This document shows, piece after piece, positions 23,601-30,652 of a stretch of DNA of 30,652 bases; the first letter of the stretch is position 1, and each line of letters starts with the position of its first letter. The translations under genes were made by a program, and so were the position numbers. The notes beneath the pieces were generated by a model, which worked only from the letters and a program-made list of their open reading frames with translations, was not told the DNA's origin and did not search any database. The stretch is from Candidatus Nomurabacteria bacterium (GTDB taxonomy: Bacteria > Patescibacteriota > Minisyncoccia > Phycocordibacterales > CSBR16-119): NCBI GenBank assembly GCA_007117675.1, contig SKGB01000036.1:1-30652 (forward strand). Reading direction: 5' to 3'.

Positions 23601-24299
23601 AACCCAAAGATTCCTGCTGTTGTTGCGCAAAAGTCTGGTGAGGTTGTTGAAATATTTAATGATGGAAGCCAAAAGGTTATTCGTGTTTTATCTGAATCAA
23701 AAGGTGATAAAAAATCTAATGAGATTGATTATATCGTTCCGTTGCGAAGAACTGTTTCTGTGAAAGTTGGTTCTGCTGTTGAAGCAGGGGAGTTACTTAC
23801 AGATGGGTCAGCTAAAATTACTGAAGTGTTTAAATATGGAGGTAAAGAAAAGGCTGAGAATTATATTATTCAAGAAATTAACAAGGTATATGAATTGCAA
23901 GGCGCACCTGTTGCACGAAAACATCTTGAGATTATTGTAAGGCAAATGTTTTCACGACGAAAGATTACAGATGCTGGAGATACAATGTTTTCACCAGGTG
24001 AGATTGTTGAGTACTCTGACTTCTTAGATGAGAATGCTATATTTGAAGCTGCAGGAAAAGCTCCTGCTCAAGCAGAAACTATTTTGGAAGGTATTACACA
24101 AGTATCACTTACTACTTCTTCTTGGCTCTCTGCTGCTTCATTTCAAAATACCAATAGAGTATTGATTGCGAACGCGATAAAAGGAGGGGTTGATAAGCTT
24201 CGAGGTTTGAAAGAAAATGTTATTATCGGACGCTTGATTCCTGCCGGAACAGGTTTGAGAGGAATGGATCAGGGTTTAGAAGAAGATGAACAATTATAA
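20685..24299 (+). CDS. rpoC: DNA-directed RNA polymerase subunit beta'
   Basis: This is the catalytic large subunit of RNA polymerase. The N-terminal zinc site is intact (C62, C64, C77, C80). The lid/rudder region precedes NRAPTLHRLGIQAFHP and the active-site NADFDGDQMA, with the three Mg-binding aspartates D495, D497 and D499. The trigger-loop/bridge region includes GARGSMGQLIQMAGMKGL and GSRKGLADTALKTAQAGYLTR (quoted in parts). The second zinc site is also intact (C828, C900, C907, C910). The 1,204 residues are shorter than E. coli's 1,407 through loss of inserts. It follows rpoB by 19 nt without a terminator or Shine-Dalgarno and is probably co-transcribed with it; 54 nt without a terminator then lead to dnaG. 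Confidence 0.97.
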   Translation: MKILDTKKFNEIAISLSSPETIRGWSYGEILKPETINYRTGRSERGGLFDEKIFGPEKDYECYCKKYRGIKYKGIVCEKCGVEITKAVVRRERMGHIELASPVAHIWFLRGVPSRMSILLDITISSLEKVIYFAGYVIHTVNQDEKDRIIKDLESEYKAKLKATNDEETRDRLKELFTQSKNEISSLQFGTVLSEIDYNRFSKRYGSAFEASIGAEAIYNIFKTLDLHALREEVEKKLENASALDRPKLKRRLGVIQSLINADLRPEWMFMTVLPVIPPMLRPMVGLEGGRFATSDLNDLYRRVINRNNRLKKLLAIQAPDVILRNEKRILQEAVDALIDNSIAKQSDAVMNQSQKRALKSLSDNLKSKQGLFRQNLLGKRVDYSGRSVIVVGPQLTLDQCGLPKTMALELFKPFVIHKLISQDLAFNIRGANKLIEDGIPEVWAILEEVIKGKYVLLNRAPTLHRLGIQAFHPILIEGSAIQLHPLVCAAFNADFDGDQMAVYLPLSDKAQKEAGDLMAANKNLLKPQDGSPIVNPPLDITLGCYWMTDMVEGELGEGKFFSSPNEAMTAYDYGAVSFRAKIKVLPTETERYKEFDNKVFETTVGRLMFNAALPKDYPYLNKVMDKKMLSKLVSDLIETYGIDKTPPVLDKIKTFGFKYATVSGTTWGIDNVIVPKEKPQIVKDARLEEEEIVNQYNDGLLSHDEKWRKTIEIWEGAKNKIQELIPGSLEAHGSTEDLIKSGARGSMGQLIQMAGMKGLIVNTQGKTIEFPVVPSYKEGLSPLEYFITTHGSRKGLADTALKTAQAGYLTRRLVDVVQDVVVTQDDCGTDKYKIVTAENISGIEIPLSKNIIGRTLALDVVTQEGETLFKKGHLLTRLDAEKIEASSVDKVAIRSLLTCEAGHGVCQKCYGLDLGRSKSVQVGEAVGIIAAQAIGEPGTQLTLRTFHQGGVAGGADITQGLPRVEEVFERRNPKIPAVVAQKSGEVVEIFNDGSQKVIRVLSESKGDKKSNEIDYIVPLRRTVSVKVGSAVEAGELLTDGSAKITEVFKYGGKEKAENYIIQEINKVYELQGAPVARKHLEIIVRQMFSRRKITDAGDTMFSPGEIVEYSDFLDENAIFEAAGKAPAQAETILEGITQVSLTTSSWLSAASFQNTNRVLIANAIKGGVDKLRGLKENVIIGRLIPAGTGLRGMDQGLEEDEQL

Positions 24300-24353
24300 A
24301 AAATAGCAACATCTTTTCTTAAGAGTTTCTTGAGATAAAAAGTTTGTATACAT

Positions 24354-26171
24354 ATGGATGTAAAGCAACAAATAAAAGAACGACTTTCTATTGTCGATAT
24401 AGTTTCTCAGTATGTTTCTTTGAAAAATGCTGGGGTAAATTATGTCGGGCTTTCACCTTTTACAAACGAAAAAACCCCTTCATTTTATGTGTCTCCCGAC
24501 AGGGGTCTTTACTACTGTTTCTCAACAAGTCAGGGTGGAGACATCTTTACCTTTGTTCAAAAAATGGAAGGTTTAGACTTTCGAGGTGCCTTGAAACTGC
24601 TCGCTGATAAGGCTGGTATTTCCTTGCATTCAAATCATAAAAAAGATTTTGAGAGACGTGAAATATTGTTTCAGGTCATGGAGTCTGCAGCGGTCTTTTT
24701 TCAAGAGAAACTGTCGCGGTCTCCAAAGTCTCAAAAATATCTACAAGAAAGAGGGGTGACTCAGAAAATACTAGACAATTTCCGTGTAGGATTTGCTCCT
24801 CATTCTTGGAGAGACCTGTATGAATACCTACATGCAAAAGGTTTTTCGGACGATATTATTGTGAGTGTTGGGCTTGTGAAAAAAACAGAAAAGGGTTGTT
24901 ATGACAAATTTCGTTCTCGAATCATGTTTCCTATACTTGATTCAAGTGGAAGAGTTATTGCCTTCTCTGGACGTTTATTTTTTGAGAACGAATCTCTTGT
25001 TACTGAAACTGACAAAAAAAGTGCCAAGTATCTTAACAGCCCTGACACTGAGTTGTTCAACAAAAGTGATGTATTTTTTGGTTTGTATCAAGCTAAGGAT
25101 TCTATTAAGAAATATAACTTCGTTATCTTGGTTGAGGGGCAGTTTGATTTGTTGTTACTTCATCAAATAGGCTATACAAATACTGTTGCCGCTTCGGGAA
25201 CAGCTTTGACGGACAAGGCTGTAAATGTTAAGGGTCTAACTTCCCATATGGGTATTGTTAAACGTTTAACAAATAATATTATTCTTGCTTATGATGCTGA
25301 CAGGGCAGGGTTGAATGCCGCTCGAAAGGCCGCTCGTATTGCGCTGTCGCTTGGGATGCAAACAAAGGTTATTCAAATCAATGAGGGGCTTGATCCGGCT
25401 GATTTTGTTTTAAAGTACGGTAAAGATGCATGGAAGGAAAATCTTAAGAAATCAGTTTCACTCATTGAGTTTTTGTTGGAGAGAATTATACGAAATCAGT
25501 CTGATGCTCTCAAGATTGCTCAGGAGATTAAGGAAGTGATTTTACCTGAAATTAGTGTATTGCCGAGTGCTATTGATCAAGATTATTTTGTGAAATTAAT
25601 TTCAGAAAAAACAAATATATCTTTGAGTGCACTTTCTCATGATTTACAGAAATTAAGAAATAAAAATATTGCCAATAAAGCCACAACCAAAGAACCAGGT
25701 TTCGCTCAAGTTGATGCGGGTGATGATTTTCAGAAAAAGCAAAAAACATTTCCGAAAAGCATCTCAAATATGTTTGGCTTGTTGTGGTATATAGAAGAAA
25801 AACATCAGAATTTATTTAGTAGCCTTGATTTATTTATTAAAAAATACAGCGCTGGTTTGTATGACACATGGCTTGAGCAGTGTGAATTAGATAAAGACAA
25901 GATTTTGTTTGAGGTTGAAATTATGATGACTCAAAATAACATGCATACTGCTTCAGATGAAGTTATGTCAGAGTTTATTATAAGTTTCATTCTTGATTTT
26001 TTGAGAATTTTAACAAAAGAATACAAACAAACTATTAGCAAGCTTCAGTATATTAATGATACGTCAAAGTCAGAATCAGTCATGAGAATTTTTACCCACA
26101 TAATTATTATGATTGATAATTCTGATATACTAAAAAAAGAATTATATGGCACCAAAAAAAACAACAACTAA
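24354..26171 (+). CDS. dnaG: DNA primase DnaG with a degenerate zinc-binding domain
   Basis: DnaG synthesises RNA primers for DNA replication. The N-terminal domain keeps the fold (LSPFTNEKTPSF, DIFTFVQ) but has lost three of four zinc ligands: the usual C, H, C, C are S34, T37, C55 and T58. The catalytic TOPRIM core is intact, with VEGQFD (metal Glu), ASGTAL and LAYDADRAG (two Asp), then DPADFV. The C-terminal helical region (about 430-605) is divergent and would carry the helicase interaction. Length is typical at 605 aa. The ATG at 24354 is preferred because it gives the standard MDVKQQIKERLSIVDIV start. The 3' end overlaps rpoD by 26 nt in another frame. Confidence 0.95.
   Translation: MDVKQQIKERLSIVDIVSQYVSLKNAGVNYVGLSPFTNEKTPSFYVSPDRGLYYCFSTSQGGDIFTFVQKMEGLDFRGALKLLADKAGISLHSNHKKDFERREILFQVMESAAVFFQEKLSRSPKSQKYLQERGVTQKILDNFRVGFAPHSWRDLYEYLHAKGFSDDIIVSVGLVKKTEKGCYDKFRSRIMFPILDSSGRVIAFSGRLFFENESLVTETDKKSAKYLNSPDTELFNKSDVFFGLYQAKDSIKKYNFVILVEGQFDLLLLHQIGYTNTVAASGTALTDKAVNVKGLTSHMGIVKRLTNNIILAYDADRAGLNAARKAARIALSLGMQTKVIQINEGLDPADFVLKYGKDAWKENLKKSVSLIEFLLERIIRNQSDALKIAQEIKEVILPEISVLPSAIDQDYFVKLISEKTNISLSALSHDLQKLRNKNIANKATTKEPGFAQVDAGDDFQKKQKTFPKSISNMFGLLWYIEEKHQNLFSSLDLFIKKYSAGLYDTWLEQCELDKDKILFEVEIMMTQNNMHTASDEVMSEFIISFILDFLRILTKEYKQTISKLQYINDTSKSESVMRIFTHIIIMIDNSDILKKELYGTKKNNN
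26126..26131 (+). promoter_or_regulatory. Candidate internal -10 box for rpoD within dnaG
   Basis: TATACT at 26126-26131, inside the dnaG coding end, lies 14 nt before the rpoD ATG at 26146. No good -35 is visible. It could give rpoD a transcript independent of rpoBC-dnaG. Confidence 0.3.
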
Positions 26172-27387
26172 AAAAACATCTAAAAAGTCTGTTAAAAAAA
26201 CAGTTACAAAAAAAGCACCAAAAAAAACAACAACTAAAAAAAGTGTTGTAAAAAAAACACCTAAAAAAGCTGTAAGAAAAACAGTAAAAAAGAAAGCGGG
26301 TGTGAAGCTAACCAAAAAAGAAAAACAAGAAGTAGATATTGCTACTTTGTTAAAAAAAGGAAAAAAGCGTGGGTTTATTTCTTATGATGAAATACTACAA
26401 GTATTTCCCACAATTGAAACAGATGTACTACTTTTAGATCTCATACATGAAAGTTGTGAGCAGTCTGGTATTGATATCATTGAGAGTGGGGACCTTCTCT
26501 CTTTAGATGAAGTTGATCCTTCTTTAAAAGGAAAAAGTCTCACAGCTGCAAGAGGGCATGATTCTATTCAAATGTATTTAAAAGAGATTGGTAAGCACAA
26601 GCTTATCAAGGCCGCAGAGGAAAGAGAACTTGCGCAAAGGATAGAGCAGGGTGATGACGAAGCTAAGAATCTCCTTGCTCGAGCAAACCTTCGGCTTGTG
26701 GTGTCTATTGCTAAAAAGTACTCAGGAAGAAGTTCAGATCTCACTCTTCTTGATTTAATTCAAGAGGGAAATCTGGGACTCTTTAAGGCTGTTGAAAAAT
26801 TTGACTGGAATAAGGGTTTTAAATTTTCAACCTATGCTACTTGGTGGATACGTCAATCCATAACTCGAGCACTTGCTGATCAATCTCGAACAATTCGTAT
26901 TCCTGTTCACATGGTGGAAACTATTTCAAAATACAAGCAGGTGTATCGAAGGTTATTCCAAGATTTGGGAAGAGAGCCGATGCCTGAGGAAGTTGCGACT
27001 GAAATGGGTGTTGAGGTTGAAAAAATACATGTGATAGAAAAAATATCTCAATCAACTGCTTCTCTTGAAAAGCCTATTGGTGACGATGATGATAAATCAA
27101 CATTAGGTGAATTTATCGCTGATGATAAAATTCCACGCCCTGACCAAGACGCGTCTCAAAAACTACTTCAAGATCAAATACATTCTGTGTTGGAAACACT
27201 TTCTCCAAAAGAAAGAAAAATTCTTGAAATGAGATACGGTTTAACTGATGGTATTCAGCATACGTTAGAAGAGGTTGGACGTGAATTTGGTGTTACGCGT
27301 GAGCGTATTCGGCAAATTGAGGCAAAGGTGCATGAAAAACTGAGGCAAAATCCTGATATTCAAAGACTTCGAAACCATTTTGATTAA
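26146..27387 (+). CDS. rpoD: Principal RNA polymerase sigma factor (sigma-70, RpoD) with a lysine-rich N-terminal tail
   Basis: This is the housekeeping sigma factor that directs RNA polymerase to -10/-35 promoters such as those seen here. Residues 1-50 are a low-complexity tail with 22 lysines (APKKTTTKK-type repeats), like a histone H1 or HU-tail sequence. Region 1.1-like sequence follows (about 62-125), then region 1.2 (SIQMYLKEIG). Region 2 has NLRLVVSIAKKY, DLIQEGNLGL and FKFSTYATWWIRQ. Region 3 has RIPVHMVE, and region 4 has LSPKERKILEMRYG plus the -35-binding helix-turn-helix VTRERIRQIEAK. It overlaps the dnaG end by 26 nt, suggesting translational coupling, and completes the rpoB-rpoC-dnaG-rpoD series. 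Confidence 0.96.
   Translation: MAPKKTTTKKTSKKSVKKTVTKKAPKKTTTKKSVVKKTPKKAVRKTVKKKAGVKLTKKEKQEVDIATLLKKGKKRGFISYDEILQVFPTIETDVLLLDLIHESCEQSGIDIIESGDLLSLDEVDPSLKGKSLTAARGHDSIQMYLKEIGKHKLIKAAEERELAQRIEQGDDEAKNLLARANLRLVVSIAKKYSGRSSDLTLLDLIQEGNLGLFKAVEKFDWNKGFKFSTYATWWIRQSITRALADQSRTIRIPVHMVETISKYKQVYRRLFQDLGREPMPEEVATEMGVEVEKIHVIEKISQSTASLEKPIGDDDDKSTLGEFIADDKIPRPDQDASQKLLQDQIHSVLETLSPKERKILEMRYGLTDGIQHTLEEVGREFGVTRERIRQIEAKVHEKLRQNPDIQRLRNHFD
26149..26242 (+). repeat. A-rich direct repeat coding the sigma lysine tail
   Basis: An approximately 27-nt segment beginning GCACCAAAAAAAAC (26149) recurs at 26215, 66 nt later, both encoding APKKTTTKK. Several runs of 6-8 A lie in and between the copies, so replication or transcription slippage is possible. 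Confidence 0.75.
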
Positions 27388-27388
27388 A

Positions 27389-27426
27389 AACAAACCACAC
27401 TTTTTAACAAGTGTGGTTTGTTTTTT
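27389..27426 (+). terminator. Terminator after rpoD
   Basis: A perfect 14-bp stem, AACAAACCACACTT (27389-27402) with AAGTGTGGTTTGTT (27409-27422), loop TTTAAC, is followed by more T. It is a strong intrinsic terminator closing the rpoBC-dnaG-rpoD unit. Confidence 0.93.
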
Positions 27427-27432
27427 CTTTGA

Positions 27433-27438
27433 TATAAT
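27433..27438 (+). promoter_or_regulatory. -10 box of the subtilase gene, leaderless geometry
   Basis: Consensus TATAAT at 27433-27438 ends 6 nt before ATG 27445, so the predicted +1 is the start codon. The -35 position falls in the rpoD terminator stem and is not consensus. Confidence 0.55.
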
Positions 27439-27444
27439 AAAAAT

Positions 27445-30400
27445 ATGAGTTCACACAACAAAAAAACAATCCTTATAACAGGATTACTTGCGCTTGTGTT
27501 TGGTCTTGGGTCTATTATTTTAACTCCCTCATCTCAAACCAACCAACAATCAAACATTTTTCAATCGATTAGAAACTTTTTCTCTTCCAGTAGAGAAAGG
27601 CCACAACCACAACCAGAGTATCTTTTTGAAGAAGAATCAATCAAAGCGCTTCAGGAGCAACTTTTTGACTCAACAGTTATACATGTCAAACTCACACAAG
27701 AAACTGCTCAAACATACCGTCAGACTAATATGCTACCAAATAATCTCCAATCCCTCCTTGAACAATATCGACGCGTTTCACATCAACCAACAGTTAATCC
27801 AATCAAAAACCCAACACATCCCGTCTCATATTGGGTGACTTTTAACTTTGCTACTTTTGAAGATGCGCAAAGCTTTTTTACCGCCTCACATGAAATTCCA
27901 GAAGTTACAGCACAAGAACTCGACTGGAAACAAGAAACACAGATGGTTCCCAATGATGAATTCTATCAACCTGATTCTTCTCAGTCCTTGTGGGGACACA
28001 ACATGATCAACATTCAAGCAGTATGGGACACTATCACTAACCCAGGTGAAGGAATACTTGTGGGTGTCCTTGATACTGGTATTTCAAATACAGGAGATGT
28101 TAATCATCCTCTTACTCACGCCGATCTTGTGGGTTCAGAATGGATAAACCCTAACGAAATCCCAAATAATGGTATTGACGATGACGGCAATGGCTACGTT
28201 GACGATTATCTAGGTGGTTTTGCTCCCGGTACTTTTCCACCTTATGAAGATCGAAGTGGTCACGGAACCCATGTGGCTGGAACCATTGGTGCAAGAGGAA
28301 ACAATAGTATTGGACTTCCAGGAATTGCTTTCAGTTCAACCTTATTACCATTTAAATTTACTAATACAAATTCTTGGAGCCCTCAAACTTCTGTTCAGGG
28401 AATTGTTTATGCTACAGATCAGGGTGTTGATGTTATGAACAACTCATGGGGTGGGGTGTATAACTCTCTGATTGAAGATGCAGTTCTCTATGCTCACGAT
28501 GCTGATGTTGTGGTTATCTCTGCGGCCGGAAACAATTCTGGACAAGATGTTTGTAATTTTTCTCCTGTAGGATCAGAATACTCCTTTGCGGTATCTGCAG
28601 TATCAAATAACGGAATGATATCAAACTTCTCTAACGTTGGAACTGGTATTGATGTGGCTGCTCCTGGTGGGATTACAGAGCAATTACTTATTTCAAATCA
28701 GCAAATCCTCTCAACCCGAACTCGGTATCCTAATCCAGGTATTTTATCGCTCCCTGTCACTGACTTGCAAGGAAATGAATACATCTCCATCAATGGAACC
28801 TCAATGGCAACTCCACACGTTTCAGGTGTAGCTGCAATACTTCGTCAACAATACCCAGACTGGAACAATGAACAAGTGTACTCAGCTCTTCGCCTCCTCA
28901 CTAACAACTCAGGTGAATACTTTGCAGATGGTTTTGGTCACGGCATCTTGGACGCAAGTAATCTCACAAACTTGCCAAGTAACATGCCTGTTGCTAATTT
29001 GTATGAACCGCGAAACTGTACATCGTATCTCCCTTCTCAGATACCACTTCGATTTTCTGCGTATGTACCAGGCACACCAACTCCAGATTCTGTTCGCATT
29101 GAAGTTGCTGAGGGAACACAAGTGTCTGACCAAGATTTCACTCTTGTTGCTACTTTACAAACAGAAACCATTGATGATATTGGTTACATGTTAGATACAT
29201 CTGACTGGAACTCCGGTGTGTACACTATTCGAATTCTTACTGAATATAATGGTGTGGTTGTTGAAGACAGGAATCAGATTTTTTATATGGGAGGGTGGGA
29301 TCTGGTGCCTTTTGCTCCTGGTGGACAAACAAGTATTTCGGCAGATGGTAATTATTTTGTGACACACACACTCAGGTTGTTTGATACTAATGTTGTTGAA
29401 CCATACAGTATGAATTCCATATCGTTGCTGACAGGTGCTGGTGCTTCTATTGATAAAAAAATTTCTGGTAATGGTCAGTTTGTTGTGTTTTCTTCTTCTG
29501 CCTCAAACCTCGTTCCAGGTGACACAAATGGAGTGCAAGATGTTTTTGTGCACGATCGAGAAACTGGTATCACTGAACGAGTCTCAGTATCAAGTCAGGG
29601 TGAACAAGGAAATGGTGTGTCACAGAGACCTTCTATCTCAGCTGATGGTCGCTATGTTGCGTTTAATTCAAGTGCCACCAATCTCGTTCCAGGTGACACA
29701 AATGGAGTGCGAGATGTTTTTGTGCACGATCGAGAAACTGGTATCACTGAACGAGTTTCTGTATCAAGTGATGGTCAACAGGGGAATGGTCACTCTGATC
29801 TTTCTTTAGAATCTTCCATCTCAGCAGATGGACGCTTTATTGCTTTTAAGTCGAATGCCTCAAACCTCGTTCCAGGTGACACAAATGGAGTTCGAGATGT
29901 TTTTGTGCACGATCGAGAAACTGGTATCACTGAACGAGTCTCAGTATCAAGTCAAGGTGAGCAATCTAATAATACCTCAAATGATGTTACAATTTCATCA
30001 GGTGGTCGGTTTGTTGTGTTTAATACTCATGCATCAAACCTTGGTGCTTACGGGGGGGCTCAAATAGTTGTTCATGATCGAGAAACTGGAATGACAGAGC
30101 TAGTATCTATTTCAAATAATGGAGATTATGCAAATAGTTCTAGTCATCGCCCTACCATCTCTGAAGACGGTCGGTTTGTTGTGTTTAATTCTCTTGCTTC
30201 AAACCTTGCGCCAGGTGACATTAATGGGACTTGGGATGTGTTTGTTCGTGACAGAGAGGTTGGATTAACAAAGTTAGTATCTGTTGATAAGATTGGTGGT
30301 ATAGGTCTTTCTTTTTCTGATTTAGCTAGCATATCAGCAAATGGTCAGTATATTATATTCCGCTCCTATTCCTACAACTTCCCTCCATATAACACAAATA

Positions 30401-30652
30401 GTTCACGTGCATTCCTTGTTAAACTTTGGGATACTGTGTGCCCGGGTGATTTCAATGGGGACGGGGCCGTAAATACTTCCGATTTAGCTGTGATGCTTAG
30501 TCAGTTTGGTTTAACTAGCGACGATCCAAATTTTAACCCTCTCGCTGATTTTGATAATAACGGCATTATCAATATTTTGGATTTATCAATATTTTTAACA
30601 TATTTTGGTCAATTGTGTGGAGATATTAGTATTCCAGATTTAAGTGGAGAGA
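27445..30652 (+). CDS. Secreted subtilisin-like serine protease with propeller and dockerin-like C-terminus, open at the window end
   Basis: The reading frame stays open for 1,069 codons to the window end, so the C-terminus is missing. Residues about 8-27 are a signal peptide (ILITGLLALVFGLGSIIL). A prodomain-like region covers about 60-170. The peptidase S8 domain has the full triad: D210 in VGVLDTGIS, H273 in SGHGTHVAGT and S453 in NGTSMATPHVSG, with oxyanion N363 in AAGNNSG. A beta domain (about 515-610) follows. About seven TolB/PD40-like repeats (pattern SISADGRxVxFxSxASNL ... DVFVHDRETG) make a probable propeller. From D1002 come two EF-hand-like loops, DFNGDGAVNTSDL and DFDNNGIINILDL, as in type I dockerins. 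The substrate is unknown. The same C-terminal architecture occurs in the protein at 11171. Its own -10 box gives a leaderless transcript. Confidence 0.9.
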   Translation, partial: MSSHNKKTILITGLLALVFGLGSIILTPSSQTNQQSNIFQSIRNFFSSSRERPQPQPEYLFEEESIKALQEQLFDSTVIHVKLTQETAQTYRQTNMLPNNLQSLLEQYRRVSHQPTVNPIKNPTHPVSYWVTFNFATFEDAQSFFTASHEIPEVTAQELDWKQETQMVPNDEFYQPDSSQSLWGHNMINIQAVWDTITNPGEGILVGVLDTGISNTGDVNHPLTHADLVGSEWINPNEIPNNGIDDDGNGYVDDYLGGFAPGTFPPYEDRSGHGTHVAGTIGARGNNSIGLPGIAFSSTLLPFKFTNTNSWSPQTSVQGIVYATDQGVDVMNNSWGGVYNSLIEDAVLYAHDADVVVISAAGNNSGQDVCNFSPVGSEYSFAVSAVSNNGMISNFSNVGTGIDVAAPGGITEQLLISNQQILSTRTRYPNPGILSLPVTDLQGNEYISINGTSMATPHVSGVAAILRQQYPDWNNEQVYSALRLLTNNSGEYFADGFGHGILDASNLTNLPSNMPVANLYEPRNCTSYLPSQIPLRFSAYVPGTPTPDSVRIEVAEGTQVSDQDFTLVATLQTETIDDIGYMLDTSDWNSGVYTIRILTEYNGVVVEDRNQIFYMGGWDLVPFAPGGQTSISADGNYFVTHTLRLFDTNVVEPYSMNSISLLTGAGASIDKKISGNGQFVVFSSSASNLVPGDTNGVQDVFVHDRETGITERVSVSSQGEQGNGVSQRPSISADGRYVAFNSSATNLVPGDTNGVRDVFVHDRETGITERVSVSSDGQQGNGHSDLSLESSISADGRFIAFKSNASNLVPGDTNGVRDVFVHDRETGITERVSVSSQGEQSNNTSNDVTISSGGRFVVFNTHASNLGAYGGAQIVVHDRETGMTELVSISNNGDYANSSSHRPTISEDGRFVVFNSLASNLAPGDINGTWDVFVRDREVGLTKLVSVDKIGGIGLSFSDLASISANGQYIIFRSYSYNFPPYNTNSSRAFLVKLWDTVCPGDFNGDGAVNTSDLAVMLSQFGLTSDDPNFNPLADFDNNGIINILDLSIFLTYFGQLCGDISIPDLSGE
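29503..29952 (+). repeat. Three near-identical ~90-nt tandem segments in the subtilase propeller
   Basis: Segments starting near 29509, 29683 and 29866 (periods 174 and 183 nt) share a core coding DTNGVxDVFVHDRETGITER that is nearly identical in DNA, differing by only a few bases. The neighbouring blades are diverged, so three of the blades look recently duplicated or homogenised. Confidence 0.85.

Noticed and set aside
24300..24353. Possible terminator or promoter between rpoC and dnaG
   Set aside because: Only a short CTTAAG-type palindrome and a poorly spaced TATACA are present; co-transcription with rpoBC is the simpler reading.
29435..30067. Repetitive plus-strand open frames in the subtilase C-terminal region
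   Set aside because: They are out-of-frame readings of the tandem propeller repeats; the subtilase frame is continuous through the whole interval.

Overview
This window looks like a low-GC chromosomal segment from a Candidate Phyla Radiation (Patescibacteria) bacterium, most likely of the Parcubacteria group. That placement is inference from gene content. RNA polymerase subunits and DnaG are compact, DnaG has lost most of its zinc ligands, SMC is very short, NusB is fused to a Nudix-like domain, and almost no gene has a Shine-Dalgarno sequence. Several genes have a -10 box ending only 6-9 nt before the start codon, which implies leaderless or nearly leaderless mRNAs. The genetic code appears standard.

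Layout. 1-2290: a terminator of an off-window gene, gyrB, and a small convergent gene sharing gyrB's bidirectional terminator. 2540-6840: rpmF (L32), nusB-Nudix, rnc and a short smc, all on the plus strand. 6859-10701 (minus): rnr followed 6 nt later by a gene joining a D,D-carboxypeptidase domain to a CapA-like phosphoesterase domain. 10765-16830 (plus): the usual rpsP - khpA - trmD neighbourhood, interrupted by two cargo genes. These are a 936-aa secreted propeller/dockerin protein after rpsP, and a GC-rich 211-aa gene with its own consensus promoter, structured leader, real Shine-Dalgarno and terminator before trmD. After trmD come a small membrane protein, a stand-alone Smr protein and a DoxX-like membrane protein. 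17270-27426: rpoB, rpoC, dnaG and rpoD, the transcription/replication core. 27445 to the window end: a secreted subtilisin-like protease, still open at 30652, carrying the same propeller plus dockerin-like module as the 936-aa protein.

How the genes work together. Most of the window is information processing: topology (GyrB), segregation (SMC), replication priming (DnaG), transcription (RpoB, RpoC, RpoD, NusB), RNA processing (RNase III, RNase R), ribosomal proteins (L32, S16) and tRNA modification (TrmD). The accessory part is extracytoplasmic: the carboxypeptidase/CapA fusion and two large exported proteins with matching C-terminal modules.

The least explained locus is 14488-15413. It has atypical composition, a long perfect inverted repeat in its leader, the only clear Shine-Dalgarno in the window, and a Gly/Asp/Trp/Tyr-rich C-terminus resembling a C-type-lectin-like or diversified surface. 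No tRNA, rRNA, CRISPR array or transposase was seen. No stretch longer than 300 bases lacks a gene.
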